Assembly (NCBI GenBank): GCA_003251535.1
Contig: QKFD01000051.1
Location: 1 to 53,253 of the forward strand
DNA from: Chromatiales bacterium
GTDB taxonomy: Bacteria > Pseudomonadota > Gammaproteobacteria > Thiohalomonadales > Thiohalomonadaceae
Length of the DNA stretch: 53,253 nt
Direction: 5' to 3'
Position numbers and translations under genes: made by a program. Positions 42,793-51,592 of the stretch are shown piece after piece (the stretch's first letter is position 1; each line of letters opens with the position of its first letter). The notes beneath the pieces are model-generated. The model ran no database searches. It worked only from the letters and a program-made list of their open reading frames with translations, and was not told the DNA's origin.

Positions 42793-43743
42793 ATGGACCC
42801 ACACTGCTATAGCCGGCGTATGCTCAACCCCTACCACGGTCTGGTGCAGGTGGTAGAGATCCCCGGGGCCGATGCGGTGAGCCGGGATGGGCTCCATTGG
42901 ACGCTCTATATCCAGGGTGAGGTGGAGTATGAACGGACCGATGATGGCCGCCTGACCACGGTAGAGACCCCCGATATCAAGTTTGGTAATTGGTCACCGG
43001 AGGAGGGGTTGCAGCGCGCCCCTGTGCGCTTTGTGACCGACTACCAGCGGCTTGATGCCATCGGTTGCACCCTGCTCGAAGTGGTCAAGGGGGCACAATC
43101 TCAGCTCCCTTTCCCGCAGGCCGATCGCTATGAGCTGTGGCTGCTGGATGCCCCCGCGGCCCAACCGCTGGTCCTGATCGACACCGCCTGCGACGACAAC
43201 GAGCTGGCTTTTTCCGCCTCACTGCGCTGGCGCCCCGGCGAGGCCGCTGCGCGGGCACTGGGGGAGGAGATCACCCTCCAGTTGGCTCAACTGGTCAATG
43301 GGGCGGCCGGCCCCTCCCCTCAGGCGCAGTGGTTTGTGCGCAGCGGCACCGGCCACGGTGCTGGCATGGGGGGGATTGGCTTGGCGGAGGCCCTAGTGGG
43401 GCGGGCGCTGCCGCCAGCGGCGTTCCCCGAGCTACTGTTGGCCGATGGATGCTGGTCGATAGCGGCGGAGCAGGCGTTGGTCGCCGCCTATTTGGAGTGG
43501 CAGGCCCCGCAGTTATTGATGCTGCAACGGCTGACAGACGCCACCCGCCGCAGGTTGGAGGAGGGGGCCTGTCGCCGGGCCGCCAGCGCGGTGGCCATCC
43601 ACCACCGCCTCTACCCCAAGGTGGTGGATGAGCCGCGGGTGACTGCCGCCCTAGTGGAGGCGCGGATGCGCCAGGCGTTGCGGCGCGAGGGATCCGCAGT
43701 GGCGGAGGCAGCTACACACCTCTACCCTTACAACAATGAGTAG
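42793..43743 (+). CDS. Conserved hypothetical protein, unknown function
   Basis: A 316-residue soluble protein with a GGAGG site just before the ATG at 42793. An N-terminal beta-rich part (PYHGLVQVVEIPGADAVSRD, WTLYIQGEVEYERTDD) is followed by VRFVTDYQRLDAIGCTLLEV and a Ala/Leu-rich helical C-terminal half (LLLADGCWSIAAEQALVAAY, RRRLEEGACRRAASAV). It has no membrane segment or recognised catalytic motif. I do not recognise the family. It lies 66 bp after the Mn exporter on the same strand and may be cotranscribed with it. Confidence 0.72.
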   Translation: MDPHCYSRRMLNPYHGLVQVVEIPGADAVSRDGLHWTLYIQGEVEYERTDDGRLTTVETPDIKFGNWSPEEGLQRAPVRFVTDYQRLDAIGCTLLEVVKGAQSQLPFPQADRYELWLLDAPAAQPLVLIDTACDDNELAFSASLRWRPGEAAARALGEEITLQLAQLVNGAAGPSPQAQWFVRSGTGHGAGMGGIGLAEALVGRALPPAAFPELLLADGCWSIAAEQALVAAYLEWQAPQLLMLQRLTDATRRRLEEGACRRAASAVAIHHRLYPKVVDEPRVTAALVEARMRQALRREGSAVAEAATHLYPYNNE

Positions 43744-43834
43744 CCACCCGGATCGGGTAGGACAAACACCGACTGTAATCCCGATGGTGAGGGGTTACTA
43801 TGGTGACAGAGAGCTGTGATAGGGGGCATTTGCC

Positions 43835-44038
43835 ATGAACATTGATGCAGGGATCTCCGTGGCGACCATCGCCAATAGCGCCACCCAGGTGGGTGATGCC
43901 GTGGCCATTCCGGTGCTACGCAAGGCGTTGGATGCCCAAGGGCAGGCCGCTATGAGCCTGATCCAGTCGGTGCCGCAACCTACCCCGGTAGATAAGCTGC
44001 CGGAGAACCTTGGCCGCAATCTCAACGTGGTGGCCTGA
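43835..44038 (+). CDS. YjfB-like putative motility protein
   Basis: A 67-residue protein: ISVATIANSATQVGDAVAIP, VLRKALDAQGQAAMSLIQSV and a Pro-rich end (PQPTPVDKLPENLG). This is the YjfB family pattern (PF14070), small proteins associated with motility genes in some bacteria. GGGGG precedes the ATG at 43835. It stands alone between an unknown protein and a small Cys-containing protein; no flagellar or pilus gene is adjacent. Confidence 0.82.
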   Translation: MNIDAGISVATIANSATQVGDAVAIPVLRKALDAQGQAAMSLIQSVPQPTPVDKLPENLGRNLNVVA

Positions 44039-44103
44039 ACCGGGCGCTTTAAGTGAACGCCCACCCCGGCGATGGCCGGTTGAGCGGGCGCTAGGGAGAG
44101 GAT

Positions 44104-44126
44104 GGGGCCAGTGGCCTGCTGGCCCC
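44104..44126 (+). terminator. Hairpin after yjfB-like gene
   Basis: GGGGCCAG (44104-44111) and CTGGCCCC (44119-44126) pair perfectly over 8 bp with loop TGGCCTG. It lies about 65 bp after the YjfB-like stop. No U-tract follows. Confidence 0.55.
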
Positions 44127-44208
44127 GCCGGTGCGGTGTAGCCTTCCCCCTCTTTACCCCGCCTCTGGTACCATTCGCCGCTTCATACGTGTATGCGGAG
44201 CGACATCC

Positions 44209-44517
44209 ATGTCCATGTCCTACGACGAGGTGACAGCCTACGACGAGGCCGCACGGGAGGCGGTCGAACTCGGTAATCGGCTGGCCGAGGATGACCAGCA
44301 GGCCGATTTGTGGGATATCTCCGATGGTCTCCTCTCGGGCGCCATCCACTACTGGCTCTATACCCGCCAACCCTGTGGTGACCCGCGCTGCGAGGATTGT
44401 GGTCCCTTTAGTACCGCCGAAGAGCGGTTGGCGGAGCTGCTGCGGCTAGTGGAGCAGTATGCCCGCGATAGCGACTACTTCCACTCCCCGAATGACGCCA
44501 ACGTCGGCCGGGCGTAA
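44209..44517 (+). CDS. Small Cys-containing hypothetical protein
   Basis: A 102-residue protein started at the ATG at 44209, eight bases after GGAG (44197-44200); a second ATG at 44215 is in frame. The chain is acidic and helical (EAAREAVELGNRLAEDDQQA, LLSGAIHYWLYTR) with a Cys cluster QPCGDPRCEDCGPFST (C-x4-C-x2-C) that could bind a metal, followed by a helix (ERLAELLRLVEQYARDSD). No family recognised. Confidence 0.7.
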   Translation: MSMSYDEVTAYDEAAREAVELGNRLAEDDQQADLWDISDGLLSGAIHYWLYTRQPCGDPRCEDCGPFSTAEERLAELLRLVEQYARDSDYFHSPNDANVGRA

Positions 44518-44697
44518 GCTTGCCAGATCACTGGGTACCCCCATCCAGTCGGCGGGTACCCACCGCTCTATACCATCCCTCCAGGCGAGGTCACCCCAAT
44601 AGCGCAGAACGGTGGTGGCGGGCAGGGCGCTATCTTGCGTACCGCTCCGCCAGCGCTATCGTGCGGATTCTCTCTACCCTCTCTCGACCGGTACCGC

Positions 44698-45315
44698 TCA
44701 CTCCCGCAACCGAAACCAGCCGGTGATGGCCATACGGGAGCGGCGCGCTGGTAGCACCTCATGGTCGTAATCGGCGGTGACAAAGCAGGCCAAGGTACCG
44801 GCCTGGGGAGTGATCTCCACGGTCTCGCCACTTGGCAGAAATAGCCTCAGCTCACCGCCATCTGCCGCCTCCCACCCCTCGTTGAGATAGAGCACCGCTG
44901 TCACGGTGCGTGCCTCACTGCCGTGATGGCGGTCGTTGTGGCGCTGGTAGCGGGTGTTGGGTGGGTAGACCGCCAGATGGCCCTCAAACTCCCATAGACC
45001 GAGGTAGAGCGCCTGGTTGAGGGTCACCCTCAGCTCATCCAAGAGGGCGAGGTAGGGGGCTTGGGCGGGGCTGGGCGAGTGGGGGTCGAGCCACTGGACG
45101 AAATCCCCCCGGATCTCCGGTCTACGCTGTAGGTGGGCTCCGCGGCCCACCCGTGCCTCAGTCAGGTCGCCCTGCTGCCAAGCGGCCGTTGACTCGACAA
45201 TGAGTGCGGCCAACTGGTCAGCCGGTACTAGGTTGGTTACTTGGCACCAGCCGGTAGTGGCCAGGGTGTGGGCGATGGCGAGGAGCGCGGGATTGGCCGC
45301 AATGGGGGCCTGCAT
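44698..45315 (-). CDS. 2-oxoglutarate/Fe(II)-dependent oxygenase (P4H-like)
   Basis: A 205-residue cupin-fold oxygenase. Iron ligands: HxD as RHND (His 126, Asp 128) and the distal His in ADYDHEV (His 185); the 2OG-anchoring Arg in RRSRMAITGWF follows. The core strands VTAVLYLNEGWEAADGGELR and the Pro-rich VYPPNTRYQ before the HxD match prolyl-4-hydroxylase-like proteins. I start at the ATG at 45315 (CAAGGTG site) rather than the GTG at 45327. The substrate, protein or small molecule, is unknown. A hairpin lies just upstream in its leader. Confidence 0.87.
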   Translation of the reverse strand: MQAPIAANPALLAIAHTLATTGWCQVTNLVPADQLAALIVESTAAWQQGDLTEARVGRGAHLQRRPEIRGDFVQWLDPHSPSPAQAPYLALLDELRVTLNQALYLGLWEFEGHLAVYPPNTRYQRHNDRHHGSEARTVTAVLYLNEGWEAADGGELRLFLPSGETVEITPQAGTLACFVTADYDHEVLPARRSRMAITGWFRLRE

Positions 45316-45334
45316 GGGCTTTAGCACCTTGGGG

Positions 45335-45356
45335 AAAGACCCCGTGTGGGTCTTTT
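45335..45356. terminator. Hairpin with T-run in the divergent oxygenase/ppdK region
   Basis: AAAGACCC (45335-45342) and GGGTCTTT (45348-45355) form an 8-bp stem, loop CGTGT, followed on the plus strand by a further T (run TTTT 45353-45356). It lies in the leader of the oxygenase on the minus strand, so it may be an attenuator there or a terminator for an unidentified plus transcript. Confidence 0.5.
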
Positions 45357-45557
45357 CGCAAGGTCGCCGGGGCGCGGAATATTACCGAAAGGTGCCGTCG
45401 ATGTAACGGAAATTTGTGGTGGGAGAGAAATTCCACCCCAGGGGCCTTGCAACCGTTGAACCGGTCGCACCATTGGCGATACCTTCGGGAGCTGCACACC
45501 CGTCACGGACGGGGCCTATAACAAGAACCGAGTCACCACAACGGAGAGATCGTTGCG

Positions 45558-48314
45558 ATGAAGTACGTCTATGCGTTTGAAGAGGGCGATGGCAAGAACA
45601 AACAGCTGCTGGGCGGCAAAGGGGCCAACCTGTGCGAGATGACGCAGATCGGTCTCAATGTTCCCCCCGGTTTTGTGATCACCACCGAGACCTGCCTCAC
45701 CTATCTGGCCGACTCCAGTCACAGCCTGCCACCTGGGGTGTTGGATCAGGTGAAGGAGCATATCGCCCTGCTGGAGAGCAAGACCGGTAAGTGCTTTGGT
45801 GGCGCGGACAACCCACTACTGGTGTCGGTCCGTTCTGGCTCGGCAATGTCGATGCCGGGCATGATGGATACCATCCTCAATCTAGGTCTCAACAGCGCCA
45901 CCTTGGCCGGTCTCATTCAGCAGACGGGCAACGAGCGGTTTGGTTGGGATGCCTACCGCCGCTTTGTTCAGCTGTTCGGCAAGATCGCCCTCGGTGTCAA
46001 GGATGAGCTGTTTGATGAGCACTTCGAGGCGATCAAGCGCAAGGCGGGGGTCAAGGTGGATGTCGGCCTCACCGCCGACCACCTGAAGGAGGCCACTGCC
46101 CGTTTCCTTCAGGTGGTGGAGGAGCAGACCGGCAAGCCGTTCCCCACCGATCCCATGGAGCAGTTGGAGCTGGCCATCAAGGCAGTCTTCAACTCCTGGA
46201 TGGGTAAGCGCGCCATCGACTATCGGCGCGAGTTCCACATCACCCCGGAGATGGCCAACGGCACCGCGGTCAATGTGGTGACCATGGTATTTGGCAACCT
46301 CGGCAACGACTCCGCCACCGGCGTCGCCTTTACCCGTAACCCTGCCACCGGCGAGAACCTGCTATTTGGCGAGTATCTGGTCAACGCCCAGGGTGAGGAT
46401 GTGGTGGCGGGGATCCGTACCCCCAAGCCGATCCTCGATATGCAGGAGGAGATGCCCGATCTCTATCGCCAGCTGGAGGAGCTGCGCAACAAGCTGGAGA
46501 GCCACTACAAAGAGGTCCAGGACTTCGAGTTCACCATCGAGCGCAACACCCTCTACTGCCTCCAGACCCGTAACGGCAAGATGAACGCCCAGGCGATGGT
46601 GCGCAGCTCGGTGGAGATGGCCAACGCCGGGCTGATTGATCGCCCGCGTGCCCTGCTGCGGATCCAGCCGGAGCTGCTGGAACAGCTACTCTTCCCGCGC
46701 ATCGATCCGAGCTACAAGGGGATCCCACTGGCCGAAGGCATCGGCGCCTCACCGGGGGCCGCCAGCGGCAAGATCTACTTTGACGCCGACACCGCCGAGG
46801 CGCGCGGCAAGCTGGGCGAGAAGGTGATCCTGGTGCGTGAGGAGACCAAGCCGGAGGATATCCACGGCTTCTTCGCCTCCCAAGGGATCCTCACCTCCCG
46901 TGGCGGCAAGACCTCCCACGCCGCGGTGGTGGCACGAGGGATGGGCAAACCCTGCGTCACCGGGGCCGAGGGGATCCGCGTGGATGTCCACCAGCGCAAG
47001 GCGGTGCTAGGGGAGAAGGTGCTGCATGAAGGGGACGTGATCACCATCGATGGTGGCAACGGCGCTGTCTACCAGGGCAGCATCCCAACCGTGGAGCCGG
47101 AGTTCTCGGCCGAGCTGTCAACGCTGTTGGCCTGGGCCGATGAGGTGGCCACGCTCAAGGTGATGGCCAATGCCGATACGCCGGCCGACGCCGCCCGCGC
47201 CTCTAAATATGGCGCCATGGGGATCGGTCTGTGCCGTACCGAGCGCATGTTCAACGCCCCCGAGCGGCTACCCATCGTGCTGGAGATGATCCTGGCTGAG
47301 ACGGGCGAAGACCGTCAGGCGGCCCTCGATAAGCTGCTACCGATCCAGCGCAGCGATTTCAAAGAGATCTTCAAGGTGATGGCGCCGCGGCCGGTCACCG
47401 TGCGGTTGTTGGACCCACCGATCCACGAGTTCCTGCCCACTGAGCGGCAGCTCATCGAGGATATCGAGCGTCTCAGGCATCTGCGCCAAGCGGTGCAGGG
47501 GATGGAGACCCTGGCCGACACCCTGCGGGTGATCCAGCCGGAGAAGCTGGCCGGCACCAACCTGGTGCTGCTGAAGGATAGCCACCTGGTTGATGAGATC
47601 CTGACCCGCAAGGAGTTCATGCTGGAGAAGGTGCGGGCGCTACATGAGGTCAATCCGATGCTCGGCCATCGCGGTGTCCGGCTCGGTATCACCCACCCCG
47701 AGATCTATCGGATGCAGATCCGCGCCATTCTGGAGGCGGCAGCGGAGTGCGTGAAGGAGGGGATCGATGTCCATCCCGAGATCATGGTGCCGCAGGTCTG
47801 CACCGCTCAGGAGCTGAATGTGGTGCGCTCCTTCATGGATACCCTGATGCCGTTGGTGGAGCAGGCCTATGGCGTCAAGGTCCCGGTCAAGTTCGGCACT
47901 ATGATCGAGGTGGTGCGGGCCTGTCTGCGGGCCGGTCATCTGGCAGAGGCGGCGGAGTTCTTCTCCTTCGGCACTAACGATCTCACCCAGGCCACCTTCT
48001 CCTTCTCCCGCGAGGATGCGGAGAATAAGTTCCTGCCGATGTACAACGAGAACGGCATCTTGCAGGACAATCCGTTTGAGGTGCTGGATGTAAAGGGGGT
48101 TGGGCGGCTGATGCAGATCGCCGTCGAGTGGGGTCGCAAGAGCCGGGCCGAACTCAAGGTGGGGATCTGTGGTGAGCAGGGGGGCCATCCCGCCTCCATC
48201 CGCTTCTGTCACCATATCGCCCTCTCCTACGTCTCCTGCTCCTCGCCGCGGGTACCGGTGGCACGTCTCGCCGCTGCCCACGCCAAGATGCTTGAGGCCG
48301 ACTACAAGTACTAA
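45558..48314 (+). CDS. ppdK: Pyruvate, phosphate dikinase
   Basis: Interconverts pyruvate + ATP + Pi and PEP + AMP + PPi, a reversible PPi-linked step of glycolysis/gluconeogenesis. The 918-residue chain shows the N-terminal ATP-grasp domain (LLGGKGANLCEMTQIGLNVP, VRSGSAMSMPGMMDTI, FTRNPATGENLLFGEYL), the central phospho-His domain with RGGKTSHAAVVARGMGKP and His 454, and the C-terminal PEP/pyruvate TIM barrel with ICGEQGGHPASIRF (Cys about 871) and SSPRVPVARLAAAHA. Length is slightly above the usual 870-880. The gene is single, with a hairpin terminator after it. Confidence 0.97.
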   Translation: MKYVYAFEEGDGKNKQLLGGKGANLCEMTQIGLNVPPGFVITTETCLTYLADSSHSLPPGVLDQVKEHIALLESKTGKCFGGADNPLLVSVRSGSAMSMPGMMDTILNLGLNSATLAGLIQQTGNERFGWDAYRRFVQLFGKIALGVKDELFDEHFEAIKRKAGVKVDVGLTADHLKEATARFLQVVEEQTGKPFPTDPMEQLELAIKAVFNSWMGKRAIDYRREFHITPEMANGTAVNVVTMVFGNLGNDSATGVAFTRNPATGENLLFGEYLVNAQGEDVVAGIRTPKPILDMQEEMPDLYRQLEELRNKLESHYKEVQDFEFTIERNTLYCLQTRNGKMNAQAMVRSSVEMANAGLIDRPRALLRIQPELLEQLLFPRIDPSYKGIPLAEGIGASPGAASGKIYFDADTAEARGKLGEKVILVREETKPEDIHGFFASQGILTSRGGKTSHAAVVARGMGKPCVTGAEGIRVDVHQRKAVLGEKVLHEGDVITIDGGNGAVYQGSIPTVEPEFSAELSTLLAWADEVATLKVMANADTPADAARASKYGAMGIGLCRTERMFNAPERLPIVLEMILAETGEDRQAALDKLLPIQRSDFKEIFKVMAPRPVTVRLLDPPIHEFLPTERQLIEDIERLRHLRQAVQGMETLADTLRVIQPEKLAGTNLVLLKDSHLVDEILTRKEFMLEKVRALHEVNPMLGHRGVRLGITHPEIYRMQIRAILEAAAECVKEGIDVHPEIMVPQVCTAQELNVVRSFMDTLMPLVEQAYGVKVPVKFGTMIEVVRACLRAGHLAEAAEFFSFGTNDLTQATFSFSREDAENKFLPMYNENGILQDNPFEVLDVKGVGRLMQIAVEWGRKSRAELKVGICGEQGGHPASIRFCHHIALSYVSCSSPRVPVARLAAAHAKMLEADYKY

Positions 48315-48324
48315 CCACCCCCGC

Positions 48325-48350
48325 CGGCACGGTCCTCTTGGGCCGTGCCG
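48325..48350 (+). terminator. Hairpin after ppdK
   Basis: CGGCACGG (48325-48332) and CCGTGCCG (48343-48350) pair perfectly over 8 bp, 10 bp after the ppdK stop. No U-tract follows; a C-rich run does. Confidence 0.65.
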
Positions 48351-48812
48351 CTCCCCCCTCTCCGTAACTTGGAGTCGCTACCCAATGGGGCGATAACGAG
48401 CAATCGCGGGGAACTCTTCTACACTCAAATTGACCTCGGGCAGTTGGGGCTACGTGCATTAGCGCACGCTTAAAACCTTCCTGAGGGGCGCCCGCAGAGT
48501 GAGTCGTTGGGGACCATCCGCTGCATACCACCCGCCTAACTGGGAGAGCACTACGCCTGCGCGGGGGTCTGGCATCTCGTTACCCAACCGTGTGCCGCAA
48601 GGCCCATTCGGGGTGCAATAACACCTTTTTTTTGTGAGTCGTCGGCGGTGGGCCCCATTGGGCTAACCGGGAGCTAGACATTCGTTGTATGCAGGCTGTG
48701 GTAACGGTCCAGATCCCTCTATCCAGCACCGTTGACGCCCCGTGTTCGCCACGCTGGCGCGATAGGTGATTGAGGATGGAGAGCGGATGTAGGGGAGGGT
48801 TGAGGGGGGGGC
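48351..48812. other. Gap after ppdK with T8 element; possible small RNA
   Basis: No supportable protein gene. A GGTG-CAATAA-CACC hairpin followed by T8 (about 48615-48638) looks like a weak-stem terminator, and a hairpin CGTGC-ATTAGC-GCACG lies at about 48453-48468. The plus-strand segment between about 48400 and 48638 could be an RNA gene, but I could not fit it to 6S RNA, tmRNA or RNase P RNA. Confidence 0.35.
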
Positions 48813-50024
48813 ATGGGGGATCTAAGGCATATCGCGGAGCGTTGTCTGCTGCCAACACCGGTGGCTGGCTTGGAGCGCCGCTGTCAGCGTATCGCGCTGT
48901 TGGAGGAGGAGAACCGCCGGCTGACGGAGGCGTTGCACCACTCTGATATGCAGCTGCGAGAGGTGCAGCGGCTGGCGCACATGGGGTATTGGGATTGGGA
49001 TATCGCCATGGATCTCATCACCTGGTCTGCGCAGCTCGATGAGCTGTTGGGGCCAGCGATCGATGGAATGGGCTACACCGCCTTTTTGAACCGTATCCAC
49101 CCTGCCGATCGGACCCGCCTCGCCCAGCGAGTGCAGCGGGCCGTGCGTGGTCGACGCACCCTCAGTGCCGAGTTTCGCGTGCTGACCCTCAGGGGCGAGC
49201 GTGAACGCCATGTCCACTGCGAGGCCACGGTCACCTTCGATAGAGAGGGGCGGCCGCGGCGGATGCACGGTACGGCCCAAGAGATCACTGGGCGCAAGCG
49301 GATTGAAGGACGCTTACGGGAGAGCGCCCGTCGCCTAGGACAGCAGACCGCCCATCTGGAGCGGGTCAACACGGAGTTGCAGCAGTTCATCTATGTCATC
49401 GCCCATGACCTGAAGGCGCCTTTGCGGGCCATCGCCAACCTCTCCGCCTGGTTGGAGGAGGATCTGGGACCGGCCCTCGGGGGACCGCAGCGCCACACCC
49501 TCGATCTGCTCTCTGAGCGGGTCAAACGGATGCACAGCCTGCTTCAGGCGCTGCTCAAATATGCCCAGGCCGGTGGTGAGGTGCAGGTGACTACGGTGGA
49601 TAGTGGGCGGCTGGTGCGAGAGTTGTTGGAGGGGATCGCCGTCCCGGCGGATTTCAACATAGAGATCGCCCCCGACCTACCGCTCCTGGTGACCGATCGC
49701 ATCGGTCTTGGCCAAGTGCTCGCCAATCTCATCGGCAATGCCATCGATCACCATCCTCGCCGCAACGGGCGGGTGCGCATTGGCGCCACCCGTCAGCGCC
49801 ACCACTATCTATTTACCGTCAGCGATGACGGTAAAGGGATCTCGCCGGAGTATCACGAGAAGATCTTCGAGCTGTTTCAAACCCTGGAGCCGCGGGATCG
49901 CGCCGGTCGTCCCGGCATCGGCCTGAGCCTGGTGCGTAAACTGACCCAAGGCATCGGGGGGCGCGTAGAGGTGGAGTCAACCCCCGGCGTGGGGAGTACC
50001 TTCCGAGTCTACTGGCCCAGGTAG
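48813..50024 (+). CDS. Soluble PAS-domain sensor histidine kinase
   Basis: A 403-residue cytoplasmic kinase without TM segments: an N-terminal coiled coil (about 20-50), a PAS_3-type domain (about 55-160, with GYWDWDIAMDLITWSAQLDE), then HisKA with His 198 in VIAHDLKAPLRAIANL and a HATPase domain with ANLIGNAIDHH and RPGIGLSLVRKLTQ. The architecture resembles kinases related to phytochrome output modules. The ligand is unknown. No response regulator gene is adjacent. The ATG at 48813 follows GAGGGGGGGG. It may be silent without its partner regulator, which must lie elsewhere. Confidence 0.88.
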   Translation: MGDLRHIAERCLLPTPVAGLERRCQRIALLEEENRRLTEALHHSDMQLREVQRLAHMGYWDWDIAMDLITWSAQLDELLGPAIDGMGYTAFLNRIHPADRTRLAQRVQRAVRGRRTLSAEFRVLTLRGERERHVHCEATVTFDREGRPRRMHGTAQEITGRKRIEGRLRESARRLGQQTAHLERVNTELQQFIYVIAHDLKAPLRAIANLSAWLEEDLGPALGGPQRHTLDLLSERVKRMHSLLQALLKYAQAGGEVQVTTVDSGRLVRELLEGIAVPADFNIEIAPDLPLLVTDRIGLGQVLANLIGNAIDHHPRRNGRVRIGATRQRHHYLFTVSDDGKGISPEYHEKIFELFQTLEPRDRAGRPGIGLSLVRKLTQGIGGRVEVESTPGVGSTFRVYWPR

Positions 50025-50048
50025 TGGCACGCCGCTGCTGGAGAGGGC

Positions 50049-50513
50049 TCAGCCTTCGCCCAGCAGTTGCCGGTAGCTTTGTGCGCCCCGGGCCAACAGC
50101 TGCTCAACGATACGATCCAAGGCGCCTTGGACGTTGAGCTGTTTTTTGTGTTGTTGCAACCACTCGAATTGGCCGGGGCGCCGTGGGTGAGGAGATACAG
50201 CGTGGCGGCGTGGCGCTCTTTCGCCCACACCCCCGCTAGGGTGAACTGATGGGGATCGCTATCTGGATGGAGTTTCTGGGCACCATAGGCGTGGTCAAAC
50301 GGGGGGTGGCCTTGCGCCATGAGATAGGCGGCCAGCTCAACGTTGTTGTGGACGGCGGCAAAGAACAGTGGGGCGTGATCACAGAGCCACAACTCAGGGA
50401 TTTCATAGCCGCTGTTGAATAACACCATGACCTTGGCAACGTCATTAGCGGCGCCGGCATCCATCAAGCGCTTGTGTTGAGGATCGGCACGCTGGGGGGG
50501 GCCACTTCTTCAT
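50049..50513 (-). pseudogene. Small ankyrin-type protein, reading frame broken twice
   Basis: The open central frame reads ANDVAKVMVLFNSGYEIPEL and HAPLFFAAVHNNVELAAYLM, an ankyrin-repeat pattern (x-PL-x-x-AA...G). The ATG at 50513 has a good GGAGG site and begins MKKWPPPQRADP only if one base is removed from the C8 run (G8 on plus, 50494-50501). Near the other end, adding one base to the C4 run (50175-50178) restores GQFEWLQQHKKQLNVQGALD and a stop at 50049-50051. With both changes the gene is 154 residues. As given, a frame from 50464 to 50009 ends in unlikely sequence. Either two sequencing errors or a pseudogene. Confidence 0.65.
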
Positions 50514-50704
50514 GCACGCCTCGCCTCCATAGGAGGGTGATCGGGGCCAAGCCGGTGGCCTGAGATTGCGGGGGGCTCACCTCATAGGATTTTTCATCCC
50601 CCCGCACTGGCCAAACCCGTTGGATCCGGCCTTTCCCTCTTTTGCGCCTCTCCGCACAGCCCATATTTCTGCTGTTATACAGCCGTCCCCGTGGGGCGCA
50701 GCGG

Positions 50705-51499
50705 CTAGATGAGCGACTGCGGTTCCGGGACGACGCCTGTCACCATCACGATGTTGGTTTGGATGAAGAGGGCCCCCGTCGCCTCCCGTGCCCGCAGGCT
50801 ATCCAACCACACGCGGTGCTCTTGTTCACTCATTTCACCCGCTTGGCGGGCGGTGTCGGCCAGCCACTCGATGGGAGTGCTCTCCAACTGATGGTGGAGT
50901 AGGGCCATCGACTCCACGTTGATCTCCATCAAGCCCGCCTCTCTCGCCAGCCGTAGTAGGCGCCGTCCGGCAAAGCCATTGGGGCGCATCTGGCGGGCAA
51001 AGAAGGCCATCAAGCGGCGCTCCAGGTCGTTGTCGTCACACTCCACTGAGCCCGAGCCCCAATCTGTATCCATGAGTACCACTCGGCCGCCGGGACGGGT
51101 CACTCGGCGCAGCTCTGCCAATACCCAGGGGGCGTCCGCCGGAGGGAGGACCTGGATCAGCCGCTCTGCTCGACTAGCGGCCACGCTATTGTCCGCCAGC
51201 GGCAGCTCCAGCGCCGATCCGCGGTAGAACTCTACCTGTTGCGTCACCCCCTGCGCCGTGGCGTGGCGTTCACCCTCGGCCAACATGGTGGGATCGATAT
51301 CCACCGCCACTACCCGCCCCTCGCGGCCCACCCGGTGGGCCAGCGCTACGGCATCGATCCCTGGGCCACAACCCAGATCCAGCACATGGTCGCCGGGGGT
51401 GATGGCCATGCGGTCGTAGCTCAGCCCCTTCAGGCTGGCCATGCGATCGGCACTGCGTCGGAGGTAGTCAGCGGTGACAAATTGGCTATCGGCGGTCAT
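50705..51499 (-). CDS. SAM-dependent methyltransferase
   Basis: A 264-residue class I methyltransferase. Motif I is VLDLGCGPGIDAVALA, followed by VAVDIDPTMLAEGERHA (motif II acidic) and the motif IV-like FYRGSALELPLADNSV; the C-terminal half is helical with no clear substrate signature. It resembles UbiE/ArsM-like small-molecule methyltransferases, but the substrate cannot be read. I start at the ATG at 51499 (AAGGGTG site), because the in-frame extension to 51571 is a spurious hydrophobic stretch. It is divergent from the MocR gene at 51593, with 93 bp between them. Confidence 0.88.
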   Translation of the reverse strand: MTADSQFVTADYLRRSADRMASLKGLSYDRMAITPGDHVLDLGCGPGIDAVALAHRVGREGRVVAVDIDPTMLAEGERHATAQGVTQQVEFYRGSALELPLADNSVAASRAERLIQVLPPADAPWVLAELRRVTRPGGRVVLMDTDWGSGSVECDDNDLERRLMAFFARQMRPNGFAGRRLLRLAREAGLMEINVESMALLHHQLESTPIEWLADTARQAGEMSEQEHRVWLDSLRAREATGALFIQTNIVMVTGVVPEPQSLI

Positions 51500-51592
51500 G
51501 GCCGGACACCCTTGCGATGGGAGGGGGGGCAACATTAACCTGCATAGCCATACCAATACAGCAACAGACATGGGTTATCCGGGCCATAACAG

